Of a DNA stretch of 37,752 nucleotides, positions 12,121-22,724 are shown one piece after another. The stretch's first letter is position 1, and each line of letters begins with the position of its first letter. The DNA comes from Ichthyophonus hoferi. Lineage: Eukaryota; Opisthokonta; Ichthyosporea; Ichthyophonida; Ichthyophonidae. The translations under genes and the position numbers were made by a program. The stretch is taken from positions 7,269-45,020 of the forward strand of contig NAOQ01000588.1 in assembly GCA_002751075.1 (NCBI GenBank). Reading direction: 5' to 3'. Below the pieces are notes generated by a model. That model did not search any database. It was not told the origin of the DNA and saw nothing but the letters and a program-made list of their open reading frames with translations.

Positions 12121-13473
12121 TTAGAATCTGAGCTTCTCGAAGAACCTGAAAAAAAAAACCTGTTAATACACACTCAATGTGAAATGTTAAATAAAAAGAG
12201 GTTTACACTATCAGGCATCAAACCAGACATCACACATCCGCCCACAACTATGCCCTCCCAAACCCACTCACCACTTGTTGGAGCCGGTCTTGAAGCGGGT
12301 CTCGAAGACCTTGCGGACCTCCTTGCGGACCTTAGTGCGGGTAGCGGGGTCCTTGATCTCATCGCGAGTGACGGTGTTCTTCAGGTCAACATCAAGAGAA
12401 TACCTAGTAGACGAGGAGAATAAGGTCAGATATGGCCTTAGATGAATAGATCACTCGCTTTCTATCATCCCCATTATTCATATTCAAAATCTATTCATTC
12501 AAATCCAAATATAGCATATCAATCTGGTAAAATGTCAACTGTTCTCCCTTCCACTCCTTGCCATATCTGAATACTCCAAATACTCTTTTACTGAATAAGT
12601 GATTCCCACATAAATATCAATATTTAAAGATAAATTGAAGAAAACTCAACAGCCTGCAAGTCTTGGCTATAACAGGCGACGCTGAGTAGGTCAGGTTGTA
12701 GTGTAATAAAAAAATACTGCTCTTTGCTGTTGCTATTGTAATACCAGGTCACTGTCCGTTGAATTTTAATAGTTTTACAGTATAACTCGCCTACACCTGG
12801 AAGAAAATCCTTTTCAAACGCCTTCTGAAATATATTAACGTAAGGTGTCTCAGAAGAAATACTCTAAGCCTTGTATGCAATAATTACACACCTGGTGGGC
12901 ATGAGGTGTTGGTAGTTGACGATCTTCACGAAAGGTTTCACCTTAGAGCGCTTGGCAATGCGCTTCTGTCCCATAGACTTGGTCACCTTAAGGGGAGAGC
13001 GCTCAAGACCAGCAATGACGGCATAACCGTACTTGCGATCCTTGTCTCCATCATCGAAATGTTCAAGGTAGTTAAGGTAAAAACAACATAAAAGGACATG
13101 GAAAAGTGCATGTTTTGAAATTTATAATGCATTCTTACATGAAGCTCAAAAATCATCAATAATAATTAGCAAACACAAAATATACAGAAAATATACAGAA
13201 AACAACCGTTCAGGTACATTTCCTACTTGAATGATGGTAGTCGATATAACGGATATCGCAATAACAATAGTCGGATTCTCCCCAGGAAGATGCACTGTTT
13301 TAAAATAATATGTATCGACTACAATCCAAATCTAAGAAAAATAATTAATTGCATCCGCACAATAAAAATATAATAATAATTCAAAGGATATTTTTAACGA
13401 TGACGGCCTTCTTGCCGGCATAACGGCCGCCAAGAACAATGACGACCTTTCCTTGCTTCAAGAATTTCACCAT
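12121..13473 (-). CDS. RPL27: 60S ribosomal protein eL27 (RPL27)
   Basis: Structural protein of the cytosolic large ribosomal subunit. Four exons: 13473-13392, 13060-12892, 12403-12272, 12145-12121, giving 408 bases and 135 residues (human has 136). The protein starts [20 protein letters not shown], has the family landmarks [41 protein letters not shown] and SNKWFFEKLRF, and ends at the usual C-terminus. The KOW-type N-terminal segment is intact. Introns 2 and 3 are ordinary GT-AG (donors GTGTGT and GTGAGT). Intron 1 begins AT and ends AC and looks like a U12 intron (separate entry). Codon use is more GC-rich than the surroundings, as expected for a highly expressed gene. A short 5' UTR with pyrimidine tracts and a poly(A) signal just past the stop complete the gene. 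Identity is certain; the junctions are set by exact protein continuity. Confidence 0.96.
13061..13391 (-). other. Probable U12-type AT-AC intron in eL27
   Basis: The intron starts ATATCCTTT, the exact consensus 5' splice site of U12-type AT-AC introns. It ends TACCTTAACTACCTTGAAC, which contains a branch site matching TTCCTTAAC at 8 of 9 bases, about 11 bases before the terminal AC. Removing it joins AAA A with AT TTC and gives VKNFDDG, the expected eL27 sequence. No AG dinucleotide is available near the acceptor to allow a standard junction. Length is 331 bases. Confidence 0.9.
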
Positions 13474-13620
13474 CGTGCCTACTAGTGTGTGAAAGGACCG
13501 TGATTGAAAGGACCGGGAGGAAAGGCGCTTTCGCGTTTCGACTACAACTACATGCTACCATAAGGGGGCCATCCACTAATGAGGGCTAACGACCTGGCCA
13601 ATAAATATAGCTGGTCGTTA
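13474..13620 (-). promoter_or_regulatory. eL27 promoter and TOP-like 5' leader
   Basis: Reading towards the ATG: a CCAAT box (plus-strand gccaat at 13597-13602) and an AT-rich element sit between the arms of an 8-base inverted repeat, TAACGACC (13587-13594) and GGTCGTTA (13613-13620). Next comes the pyrimidine tract CCTTTCCTCCC at 13525-13515, then two 15-base direct repeats that both begin GGTCCTTTCA (13514-13500 and 13499-13485). The tracts resemble the 5' terminal oligopyrimidine starts of ribosomal protein mRNAs. The exact start site is not known. Confidence 0.5.
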
Positions 13621-14838
13621 ACTACAGTAAATTTATCACATTGGAATGTGACTTTTTGAACGATGAGGGCAGGGTTAGATAAATGGTTAGATATGGTTAG
13701 ATTCTATGAAATTTTTACCCATATTATTTTTAATTCAGGTGGAAAATAATCAATATATTAAAAATAAATATTTATAATATCTAAATCTATTAATAAGACC
13801 AATAATCTGGTAACATAATTGACACCATGCATTGATTTAATCACTGAATCATAATGCTGATGTCTATGCCTCATGGCTATCGCATATTGCTCTCTACACT
13901 AGACGCTTCTTATAGAGTATACACAAGTTATGTTTATTACCACTAAGACGATCTATCCATAATGTGTATAAGTCAATAGTAAGCGCAATACAATACACTT
14001 CCGCTTTAGCACATTATATGAATCAAAATATGTAGTAATGTGTGAACATTACTTAAGTTCAAGTGTATTAGCATTTGTATAAGTTTGGAGTAAATATTTT
14101 TCTTGCATTGACTCAATCAATTTGTACTCTAATGCACTTGATATCTATTTTTACAATTATAATAATAAAAAAAGATTGATAATTTCTTTCCACTTTAATT
14201 TATCTTTTAACCTCGGTATTTTACCAAATAAATTGCTAAGATTTAGATCTTCCATTCATCTTTGATTAGTTGTTCTTATTGGTGCTTAAACAATTACCCC
14301 TTAACAGGGCCAATAGAAGCTGATATGTCAAGCTGGATTTCATTATTAGCCAGAAAAATTATATAATAAAATTTTCAATTACAATACTATAATAAAAAAC
14401 TTATATATAATACTCTTACGGAATAGTGATTATATATGTAACAATTCGTCATCATTATTATCTTGAAAAGTGGTCAGTTGAGATTGTAGTAATATTTAAA
14501 TTACCCGATGGACGTAATAGAGAAAAAAAAATTGTTCTATGAAGTACACTTTCAAAGTCTTGTTATCCAAGGAGAGCATCAAAATTATTGGAATAATATA
14601 CATAGTATATATTAGTACATTATTTTAATTATTTTGCGTATTAATTATTGTAAGAATGTATAGGATTCCTATTGACTTGTTCACAATTCTCCGAGATCTC
14701 CAGTTAATCTTCGTGAATAATATATTGTTTTGTTGGGGAAGCAATCGTTATATCCATTTGATCTAATTTACTTTTACTATAAGGCAATGTAATAGCAGGT
14801 ATATATGCTGACTCTATCTCTAACTGTTTATTGCGATT
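13621..14838. other. Intergenic region, no gene seen
   Basis: AT-rich spacer between the eL27 promoter and the end of the second secreted-looking exon. No coding frame, RNA gene or clear repeat was found. Confidence 0.5.
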
Positions 14839-15038
14839 TTATTCAACTATGAGTTCAGGAGGTATTCCTGTCGTAATGTGTTTAGGCGCAATAGTGCTTG
14901 TAGCACAGTGTGTAAGATCAGTAGAGAGTGTTATATTACTATGTAAATAGCAACTATTGTCAATATTTAATGTTAGTATGCAGCTCTCTGACCTTTGAAC
15001 GAGTGAGAGATTTGAAAACTGATTATCGTATGTGATTG
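14839..15038 (-). CDS. Last exon of a secreted-looking protein, copy 2 of a diverged pair
   Basis: Follows a cgttag acceptor at 15039, starts with the same two-base codon remainder as copy 1 (phase-1 intron) and runs 65 codons to a stop. Residues include NLS and NIT sequons and three Cys. Positions shared with the 9518-9723 exon are ESC, YLH-x-N, THCA and H-x-T-x-G-x-x-P. Upstream DNA to about 15370 also matches the other copy, including a GGTCC motif and an AGAATT-containing stretch. Upstream exons were not found. The frame is open across the predicted acceptor, but an in-frame stop lies about 120 bases further up, consistent with intron. Function unknown; probably an extracellular domain. 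Confidence 0.4.
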
Positions 15039-15527
15039 CTAACGGTGGACTAGATATTACAATAACGGTGTGATTGTTATAAACATATAACGTATAATTA
15101 AATGCCAAGGTGCCAAAGGCCGCGTATGTGTAAACGGCCAGGATTGATTAGTTATTTCCGCTTTCATTTATACTTTCGCAATCTTTATTGTGCGTGTCTA
15201 TACAGTTAACACCTGTGTATTCATAGTAAATTGGACCGATTATAAATATTATTATTGGCTAATCCAATTCATGACAGGTCACAGAGACCCACTAGAATTG
15301 TCTGATCTTATCGCGATACTTAAATACTATTGTGCCCTTATTTAGATGGCGAATTAACCAATTTACTCATTTATAGGTGTTCATTCGCAGTTAACGATCT
15401 TGTAACAATTATCAAAGAAACTCTGATAGATTCACACCTCATAAAGCTCTAAACGATGGCAGGTCTATATCCAATAGCATTTGTGTTAAATTAGAATGAT
15501 TTACGTTTAGCCAATGTTTAGCCAAGA

Positions 15528-15626
15528 AGAAGGTGTTAATTAGTAGGATGCAGTCTAAGCTATATTTTGCTATTAATATTAGCGATTAATGACGAAGATA
15601 GTATATACCCTGTTAAAACAGGAGTA
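15528..15626. repeat. 99-base sequence repeated across the assembly gap, left copy
   Basis: Identical base for base to 15818-15916 and abuts the run of N exactly. It ends with the palindrome CCTGTTAAAACAGG and four more bases. Most likely an unmerged contig overlap. Confidence 0.95.
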
Positions 15627-15817
15627 NNNNNNNNNNNNNNNNNNNNNNNNNNNNNNNNNNNNNNNNNNNNNNNNNNNNNNNNNNNNNNNNNNNNNNNNNN
15701 NNNNNNNNNNNNNNNNNNNNNNNNNNNNNNNNNNNNNNNNNNNNNNNNNNNNNNNNNNNNNNNNNNNNNNNNNNNNNNNNNNNNNNNNNNNNNNNNNNNN
15801 NNNNNNNNNNNNNNNNN
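15627..15817. other. Assembly gap (191 N)
   Basis: Run of unknown bases. Open frames running through it are meaningless. Confidence 1.
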
Positions 15818-15916
15818 AGAAGGTGTTAATTAGTAGGATGCAGTCTAAGCTATATTTTGCTATTAATATTAGCGATTAATGACGAAGATAGTATATACCC
15901 TGTTAAAACAGGAGTA
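15818..15916. repeat. 99-base sequence repeated across the assembly gap, right copy
   Basis: Exact duplicate of 15528-15626, starting at the first base after the gap. Confidence 0.95.
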
Positions 15917-16184
15917 TTAACTTAATTTGCGTATTTCTTTCTATAGTTAAAATTATTTAATATTATTAATAAATACTATTACATATATAGACTGGAAAAA
16001 TATGGTGTAATATATTGGTGTTAAATGCCAATCCAAGATGATCAATCAAAATTGAACCAGCCAGTTGAAGGAGTCTCACGACTACATAATAAGCCATTTC
16101 AGATCATGTGTTAGAGGTCTAGATAACTCATTGCTTAAGCAACCTGCCTAAGATAAGTCCTGTTGACTTGCTTAATAAAAATTA

Positions 16185-16237
16185 TACACATATAGGTCAC
16201 AGAAACGCTCTTGTCTCAACTTATTATTCTCAACATA
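16185..16237 (+). repeat. Short dispersed repeat, copy A
   Basis: Shares about 50 bases with 22320-22376, including ATATAGGTCACAGAAACG and ACTTATTATTC. Copy B carries an extra AAACG. No ends, coding capacity or target-site duplication can be defined. Confidence 0.6.
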
Positions 16238-18387
16238 CTGTATAAAAGGTACATACTTCTCTTGGTTAAGGAGCTGATAAGCTTAAGATTATTTACCGAG
16301 TTAGCTGTGTATTTTTCTTTAAACAGGCAACATCTACAATCATAGGCAATGGAAACATTCTCTCTACAATGTTTTATTAATAAACATTAATGTTATATAT
16401 ATATTGATGCATATAGCCAGCCCGTCTTAAAGAAAGATGGCAAGTTTAACAAAGATTAATTACCGAATATATGTTACATGTAACGTGAAGGGCAACTCAA
16501 GCCTCCTCTCAAGGTTTTCAATTGCCAATTTCTTACCATTGAATTAATGATTATTATAATCATTAATTTGTACATACCGCCATAAGTCATTCTAGTCTGA
16601 CAACTATTTATAAAATATTTATTTTTGGTATGTTTACATTAAGCAAAAATTAATGAGCGTATGATCGTTATTACACAGACCGCAAAAAATGTTTTGTGTA
16701 AGGATGATTCAGTTGTGGTCCGTGACTCATTCTCGGGAAATAATAAAACAAACTGTTGATTGATCCCTGGTGCGTTTAACAGCTGTAGAACTATTTCTAG
16801 CTGTGTTAGGTGCGTATGCCTGAAAATATTTGGTAAAATAGATGGAAAGCGTATATAATATCAAAAGTTGTCTAGATACGAACAGTTTTTAATTAATCCA
16901 ACGTCGCAATATTAACTTTTTGTTATTATTTTTACTATCTTCCATCACATTGTCCTTGGCGCTCGTAATTCGGCCATACTTAAACTGCAGTAAAATAATG
17001 GGAATAAAATCTAGTATAGTGAATCTAGATGACATGGTAAATGGAATCAGTCGTTCATCCAGAAAGATAAATAAAGAATCAGCTAAAAACCCTACTTAGA
17101 GTCTATCGCTTAGAGATATATATATTTAATTATTAACTATTTAATTTTTTGCTACTATATCGAGAGTTAATGGAAGCCTTAAAAAACCCATTTAGGAATA
17201 CTCAAACCAGAGGCAACAGATTTCCAGTACAATTTTAACCAATTTTCTTTTAGTAATTGTTGTTGCATCTATTTAACCTAAAAAATATCAAGGGCTTAAC
17301 TATTAAATTATTACCAGAAATTGGAAAAATGTACTAGCCTATATACTCTTCTTACTATTTTTAGCTCAAGGGCTAGCGTGAAGCCCAGCCATTTGATTTT
17401 CAAAAAAAAAAAGAAAAAAAAAAGAGTAAAATATATTGAAGACTATGCTTATAATAAATTAGACCTGTAAATGTTGAGTTGACCTACATTTAAACAAACT
17501 TCATTGCATGCGTTTTTATCTTACGTTACTTAGCAGAGTGTATAGTTCAATAATTTTTTTTCCATTATCTGGACATGTTAAAACCTAGAGATCTTCATAG
17601 TGTTTGCGATAATGCAGTTTATAATGACTTAAAAAGTAACAAAGGAGTCTAGCGTTTCACATTTTAACTCCTCCCCTTGATTCATTAAGGAGATAATAAA
17701 TTGGTATTATAATGTCTTCCTACTAATATCATCACAAATGAATTCTTTGTACACCCCCAAAAATTTCAGGTCCTAAGTTCTATGGGGAACTTTAAATTGA
17801 GAAAGAAACCAAACTTGGAGATAATGTATACATCCTTATCACGGCCCTGGTTTATCGCGGATATTAACGTAGCTGTGTTCCATATTTCAGTCTTCCTTTA
17901 TTATTGGAAATATATTTCCAGAGTCCTCTTTAATCATTGCCTAAAGGTAACGTATCATAACACCTGTTCACAATAATCCTCCACCCCCCCCCAAAAAACA
18001 ATTTGAAGATAATGGGAAACCGTAGCATCTAAAATACACCAACTATTCATATCTTGTGAAAAGGTATTTTCAAGAAAATTCAAGAACACTGGCACTCTAT
18101 GAGAAGTGTTGCAATATAGAGATGCCGGTGATAGAGAGTGTAGGAAGCGATACTTTTTACCATTCCATTTGTGTGGCCACCACATTACTACTTAGGTCGT
18201 TGGAGCCTCCTACGTGTAATTACCTTACTGTATTGATGACCGCCATTAGGAAGCAGGACACGGAACAATACTAGTGGTAAAAATTATTTGAGAATTATAA
18301 TTTTAACCAATGCTAAATGGCTCTGAGAATGCCATAGATGATTAAAAACCAATTGCTAATACACAGTACTAATTATTAAGAGGTTTT

Positions 18388-18462
18388 GATCCAAATGGTA
18401 AGTTTCGCGATCAAAATTACAACTCTCTCGACCAAAATTATTTGTTTCCCGATCAAAAGAAG
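18388..18462. repeat. 21-base tandem repeat, about 3.5 units
   Basis: Units start at 18388, 18409, 18430 and 18451. Each begins GATC or GACC followed by AAA and ends in a pyrimidine-rich triplet. The array runs straight into an (AT)n microsatellite. Confidence 0.7.

Positions 18463-18465
<3 letters not shown>

Positions 18466-18497
<32 letters not shown>
18466..18497. repeat. (AT)n microsatellite
   Basis: Uninterrupted alternating A and T for about 32 bases, next to the 21-base repeat. Confidence 0.9.
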
Positions 18498-18499
<2 letters not shown>

Positions 18500-20443
18500 G
18501 TAATTTTCAAGAGATTACAATTACCTTAAAATAACAAAAATATCACAAATATATATATTTGCATACATATATATAACATACGCATTATCATTTTACTGGG
18601 CAAATGATGCTGACCTGCATATATGTTGATAAAAAACAAGATGATAACATCTTACGACAGCAATTGTGATACAAGTATGCTGATGACATGTTAAATAACA
18701 TCTAGATTGAGTATAAATTGAAAGAAACGGTTTTCTTTTTCTTTTTTCAAAACTTTTATAGTTGCAGTGCATAATAATACAATCCAAAACTACAATGGGT
18801 TTGGTCTGAATATAATATAGAAAATCATACATAGAAGACGTTCCTGACATCGATTAGCTACATCATGAGATAATAAATGATGTATACCAATTTTCAATAC
18901 GAAAATGGCATTTATCCTTGATTAGTCTAAAGAAAATAGTATGAGCACTACTGACTTATGATTAATGAGTAAATTGGATTACCATATATATATATACATA
19001 TAAAAGAGAATAGGGTATGGTGTTCTCCTCAATAAACTGATTATTCATGAATGCATGCTTGTTTTAATGTATTACTGTTTAACCTGCGTATAGCTACCTA
19101 ATCTAGATAAATATGTAGATTAATTGCAGAATTAAATTATATATTAGTACACACTAAGACTTTCAATTGTCGGTAGTTATTTCAAGTAGCTTGAACTCAA
19201 TTGTTCTTTACATCTATCGAATGCCAACTGCACTTTTTTATTATTTTCAAATTGAAAGAAATAATGTCTGTATTGATAAAAATATATTTTTATCTCATTT
19301 TTCGGTATCAATACGATCCGATATCAGCATATTTTTATACAGTTAGCTACAGTTGACGGCTATTGAGAGAATATCATCTTTAATATATGCTATTGTTATT
19401 CACAATATCCTGCATTTGTGTTGTTAATTAATGCTGAACCAGGAATATCACTTTCGCTTTATGCACTTATAGAACAAACCATAACAGTGAGATGGTATGC
19501 GTGTTGTTGAAAAGGCAACACTCAGTCTTTTTGGGTAGACCTATGTGGATATAGTTGTGCTTATAATATTCCCATTTAAATTAGGTTTATTAGTATTAAA
19601 TAGCAGTAGCTTGACAAGGACGATAAGCTACTAATTTATAGAACTACATGTAAGTTTTGAGGCGGCGAGATAAAAAAAGAGAATTATGTGTAGAATTTGA
19701 ATTACTACATTGCATACATATATATATTCCCTGTTTTTTTTTCTTCTTCTCCTTTCTTTATCTAGCTTCTCAATTGATGTTTATTTGTTCGTCATATTTT
19801 TTTTTTCTTTTTTTTCTTCTTTTTTTTCTATAACACATGGTATTTCAGGTTATCGATTAATTATAATTTAGTGATGTACTACTATTTTGTTCCGAATAAT
19901 CAAAAGCCATATCATTTACAATATTTAGAATCAAGTGGACGTCTGTAAGCCAATACCAACTTTAATAAATATATAAGCTGGGTCTAGACTGGTTCAGGGC
20001 ATGTGTTTTGATTCATAAACGTGGTGTCTCTGTGTTAGATATTGGAGCACATATCTATTTGCTATAAGGCTAATGCCCTTTTCCGTTACCATCATTGTCT
20101 TGTCTTAATATCTCTTTTATTATTCCTACCAAAATGATAAGCTTTATTCTGCCAACGCAATACTCGTGGCTATTAAAAGCAAAAAAAAAGCTCAAACTGT
20201 ATAGACTAAATAAGCCCAAGTAGTCGTCTTTATAGTCTTTATTTAAGAACATCATTTTCAGTAATTTATATATATATATAATATGGCTCAGTGCACCCAT
20301 AGCACTTGGCTTAAGTTGAGAGGGTGGAGGAGGGTGGGTGACAGAGGTTAGGTATCGTTTAGAGATTGGCTCTAGAAGTCGCCTACAAAGCAGATAAATA
20401 AAAAATAAAATGCACAATATGTAAGTTTAACAAACTAACAGAC

Positions 20444-20449
20444 TTTATT
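20444..20449 (-). terminator. Poly(A) signal overlapping the stop codon of the NuiA-like gene
   Basis: AATAAA on the minus strand, whose first base is the last base of the TAA stop codon, so the 3' UTR must be extremely short if this signal is used. Confidence 0.6.
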
Positions 20450-21285
20450 TATGTATGAATTACTACGGACATAAAGCCACCTACTAGTTTTTGGGATAAC
20501 TGCCCCAATACGAAAAAGGGAACAGGATTAAGCTTTTCTGATCCAGCATAGAAAACTATTGGGTTTTCAGCATTCCCCCTAACATAATCCCACGCCATTC
20601 TGGATAGTTTTATACCTTCGCTGGGCTCATCTTCTCCCAACTCGAACTCATCATCAAGGAAAGCCTGATCTCTAAATCTTTTAAAGTGATCATCAGTAAG
20701 GTCAATATTCACTACTGAGTCCTTTATCTCCTTATGAGCGCCCAAAAGCTCTAAAACATTCGTGGCAGAGCAGGAAGAAAGAGGAAGAACAATGGGTAAA
20801 TATTCATAATCGGATTCTGAACAGATGTGATGCTGTGATAAACCACGCTCTTGAAACAACTTGTGAAAATCATTCAGTTTCGTGAAAATATCACGACATT
20901 CAGGTGAATCGGGAAAATTATTTTGGAAATTGGGACTATAAATAAATTTGGAGTCAGGAATATGAGAAACAGAAGCAAGCTGTAGGTGGGAAGAAAAGGT
21001 ATAGTTGCTAGGGTCAGTTGGCACACTGTAACTACCATCCCAGTAGCAATACCAGCCTGAATGGAGCTCGAGAATAAAGCTCACCGAGTCTATAACGTTG
21101 AAGGAAAGTGTGGAGGGAAGGCTTGGAGTAGAACTTGTGTTCGTGGGTGCATCATTATTATCCTCAACATTTTCTTTATTTTCTTTCTCAGTTGTTGTGG
21201 AAGGAAGACTTGGAGAAGAACTTATGTTTGTGGGTGCTTCATTATTATCCTCAACATTTTCCTTATTTTCTTTCTCAGCAGACAT
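20449..21285 (-). CDS. Nuclease A inhibitor (NuiA)-like protein with duplicated acidic N-terminus
   Basis: One uninterrupted 278-residue frame from an ATG, with an in-frame stop upstream. Residues 4-61 are two copies of a 29-residue unit starting EKENKENVEDNN, predicted disordered. Residues 62-150 have no recognised domain (contains WYCYWDGSY). Residues about 150-278 show a pattern I associate with NuiA-like proteins: CSESDYEYL (155-163), a following IDLTDDHFKRF (194-204), and a C-terminal strand pair VPFFVLG ... LVGGFMSVVIHT ending the chain. In cyanobacteria NuiA binds and blocks the non-specific nuclease NucA; eukaryotic relatives are mostly uncharacterised. The final family residues are usually Glu-Thr, here His-Thr. 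There is no intron, unlike the neighbouring genes, and the stop codon overlaps a poly(A) signal. Family call is from memory of motifs, so moderate; the inhibitor role is inference. Confidence 0.6.
   Translation of the reverse strand: MSAEKENKENVEDNNEAPTNISSSPSLPSTTTEKENKENVEDNNDAPTNTSSTPSLPSTLSFNVIDSVSFILELHSGWYCYWDGSYSVPTDPSNYTFSSHLQLASVSHIPDSKFIYSPNFQNNFPDSPECRDIFTKLNDFHKLFQERGLSQHHICSESDYEYLPIVLPLSSCSATNVLELLGAHKEIKDSVVNIDLTDDHFKRFRDQAFLDDEFELGEDEPSEGIKLSRMAWDYVRGNAENPIVFYAGSEKLNPVPFFVLGQLSQKLVGGFMSVVIHT
21103..21276 (-). repeat. 87-base direct tandem duplication inside the NuiA-like gene
   Basis: Two adjacent in-frame units (21276-21190 and 21189-21103) encode residues 4-32 and 33-61. 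They differ at a few residues, such as NNE/NND, NIS/NTS and SSS/SST, so the duplication is fairly young but not brand new. Confidence 0.9.
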
Positions 21286-22319
21286 TCTTTCACAAATAAC
21301 TCTAATTACTTTCTCTGCACCAACTTACTTTAGCAATTTATCAAGAGGAAGCAATTATGTCATTTATATATTTGTATATAGCCATCCAATACCTTTATTT
21401 TGTAAATTATATACCAATACCATACTAGACGACATAAAATAAATTAAAATTATCCAGTGGAATGATAGTTATAGTCATCTGGTATAAATGTAATAATCTA
21501 TTGATTGGTTCATTATTATTTTATATATATACTACAATCCTATACGCTGTATCTATATGGTGCCATAAATCTACACTACTCTAATACCTTACGCCATTCA
21601 TAATAATATGATGTCGTCACATTGATCTAAGTGTTACAAGTCTAGTCAATAATTATTAATTAATTAGGTTAATTGTTATTATTATTATCTTATAGAAGAC
21701 CTTATTACTATATTTTTATTATAAATGTACTATACTATGTTATACAATATGTTGCAAGAAATAATAAGTTTCTAGTAGTAGTGACATCATCTTTGAGTGA
21801 GCTATTTTATGTACTGTTAGAAATAGATGTACAAACACGCAATCTTAACTCGAATAAGAAATAGATACACGAAAACATAATGTTTGTTTTTTCTGACTAA
21901 GTATATTCCCATGATAATTGTTGGTATGCTGATAAAATTTCGTGAGCATCTATTTAACTTCATTTGGTTTAATTTAGTTGAAAATCTAGGTTCAACAGAG
22001 ATATATATCCACTGCCACTGAGCAATGGTAGCTGAACCAAGACGAGCACAAAATGTGCAATGCATGTATGGCTTCATCCTCCTTCCTACACCCTCTAGCA
22101 ATGTCATCTATTGCAGTTGGCTCTGGCTTTTGTCACTCTCATGAATTCTTTTCTTCCTGAATTGGAGATTGGTAGAGTTACCCTCATCCGTACCCATTTC
22201 TAATCAAACAGAATTGCTAGATAGTACTGGATTATCAAGATGAAATTAGGCATATCTGTACTGCGTGTATGCAAGGGGACATGTTAAAGCGCCTCTTAGT
22301 TTGGTATCATCTCTCACTC

Positions 22320-22376
22320 TACAAATATAGGTCACAGAAACGAAACGCTCGTGTCTCTACTTATTATTCCCAGTAT
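22320..22376 (+). repeat. Short dispersed repeat, copy B
   Basis: Partner of 16185-16237, in the same orientation, with a five-base AAACG insertion after GGTCACAGAAACG. Confidence 0.6.
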
Positions 22377-22724
22377 GGTAGCAAAGAAAGCTTATATAAT
22401 TTATCATGGTCACAAAATCTGGCAATTCTATTAAGTCAACGATTCAATAGTGCCAAAAACACTTCACCCAAGCTCTACATCTATCCACTGACCTCTAAGT
22501 GTGGAGACTAAATTTTATTTCACCTATACTGTTTTCAAATCTGCATTTGAACTATCAACGTTTCCAGCTTCGAAGTGGCGCCAAGGTAAAATAACTGGAC
22601 AACACCCACCATATCACCTCAGTCGTCAGCCGCTAGACGCCAGATGCCAGAGCCAGAGCCAAAACAAGAGCCAGAGCGAGCAGAAACATTTAGTATATAA
22701 ATGTAAAACGCAATCAATAATAAA

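Larger units (their letters stand above)
15917..20443. other. Intergenic region, no gene seen
   Basis: About 4.5 kb of AT-rich DNA. It contains one member of a short dispersed repeat (16185-16237), an A-rich run at 17401-17425, a 21-base tandem repeat at 18388-18462, an (AT)n run at 18466-18497 and T-rich runs near 19733-19830. Open frames are short and lack codon bias or recognisable motifs. Confidence 0.5.

Noticed and set aside
12404-12891. Intronic snoRNA inside eL27 intron 2
   Set aside because: Ribosomal protein introns often host snoRNAs and a small hairpin is present near 12650-12680, but no convincing C/D or H/ACA box pair could be placed.
15567-15879. Open frames running through the N run
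   Set aside because: They consist mostly of unknown bases and are artefacts of the gap.
20070-20417. Minus-strand 115-codon frame downstream of the NuiA-like gene
   Set aside because: Non-ATG start, AT-driven hydrophobic composition and no domain; it lies beyond the poly(A) signal.
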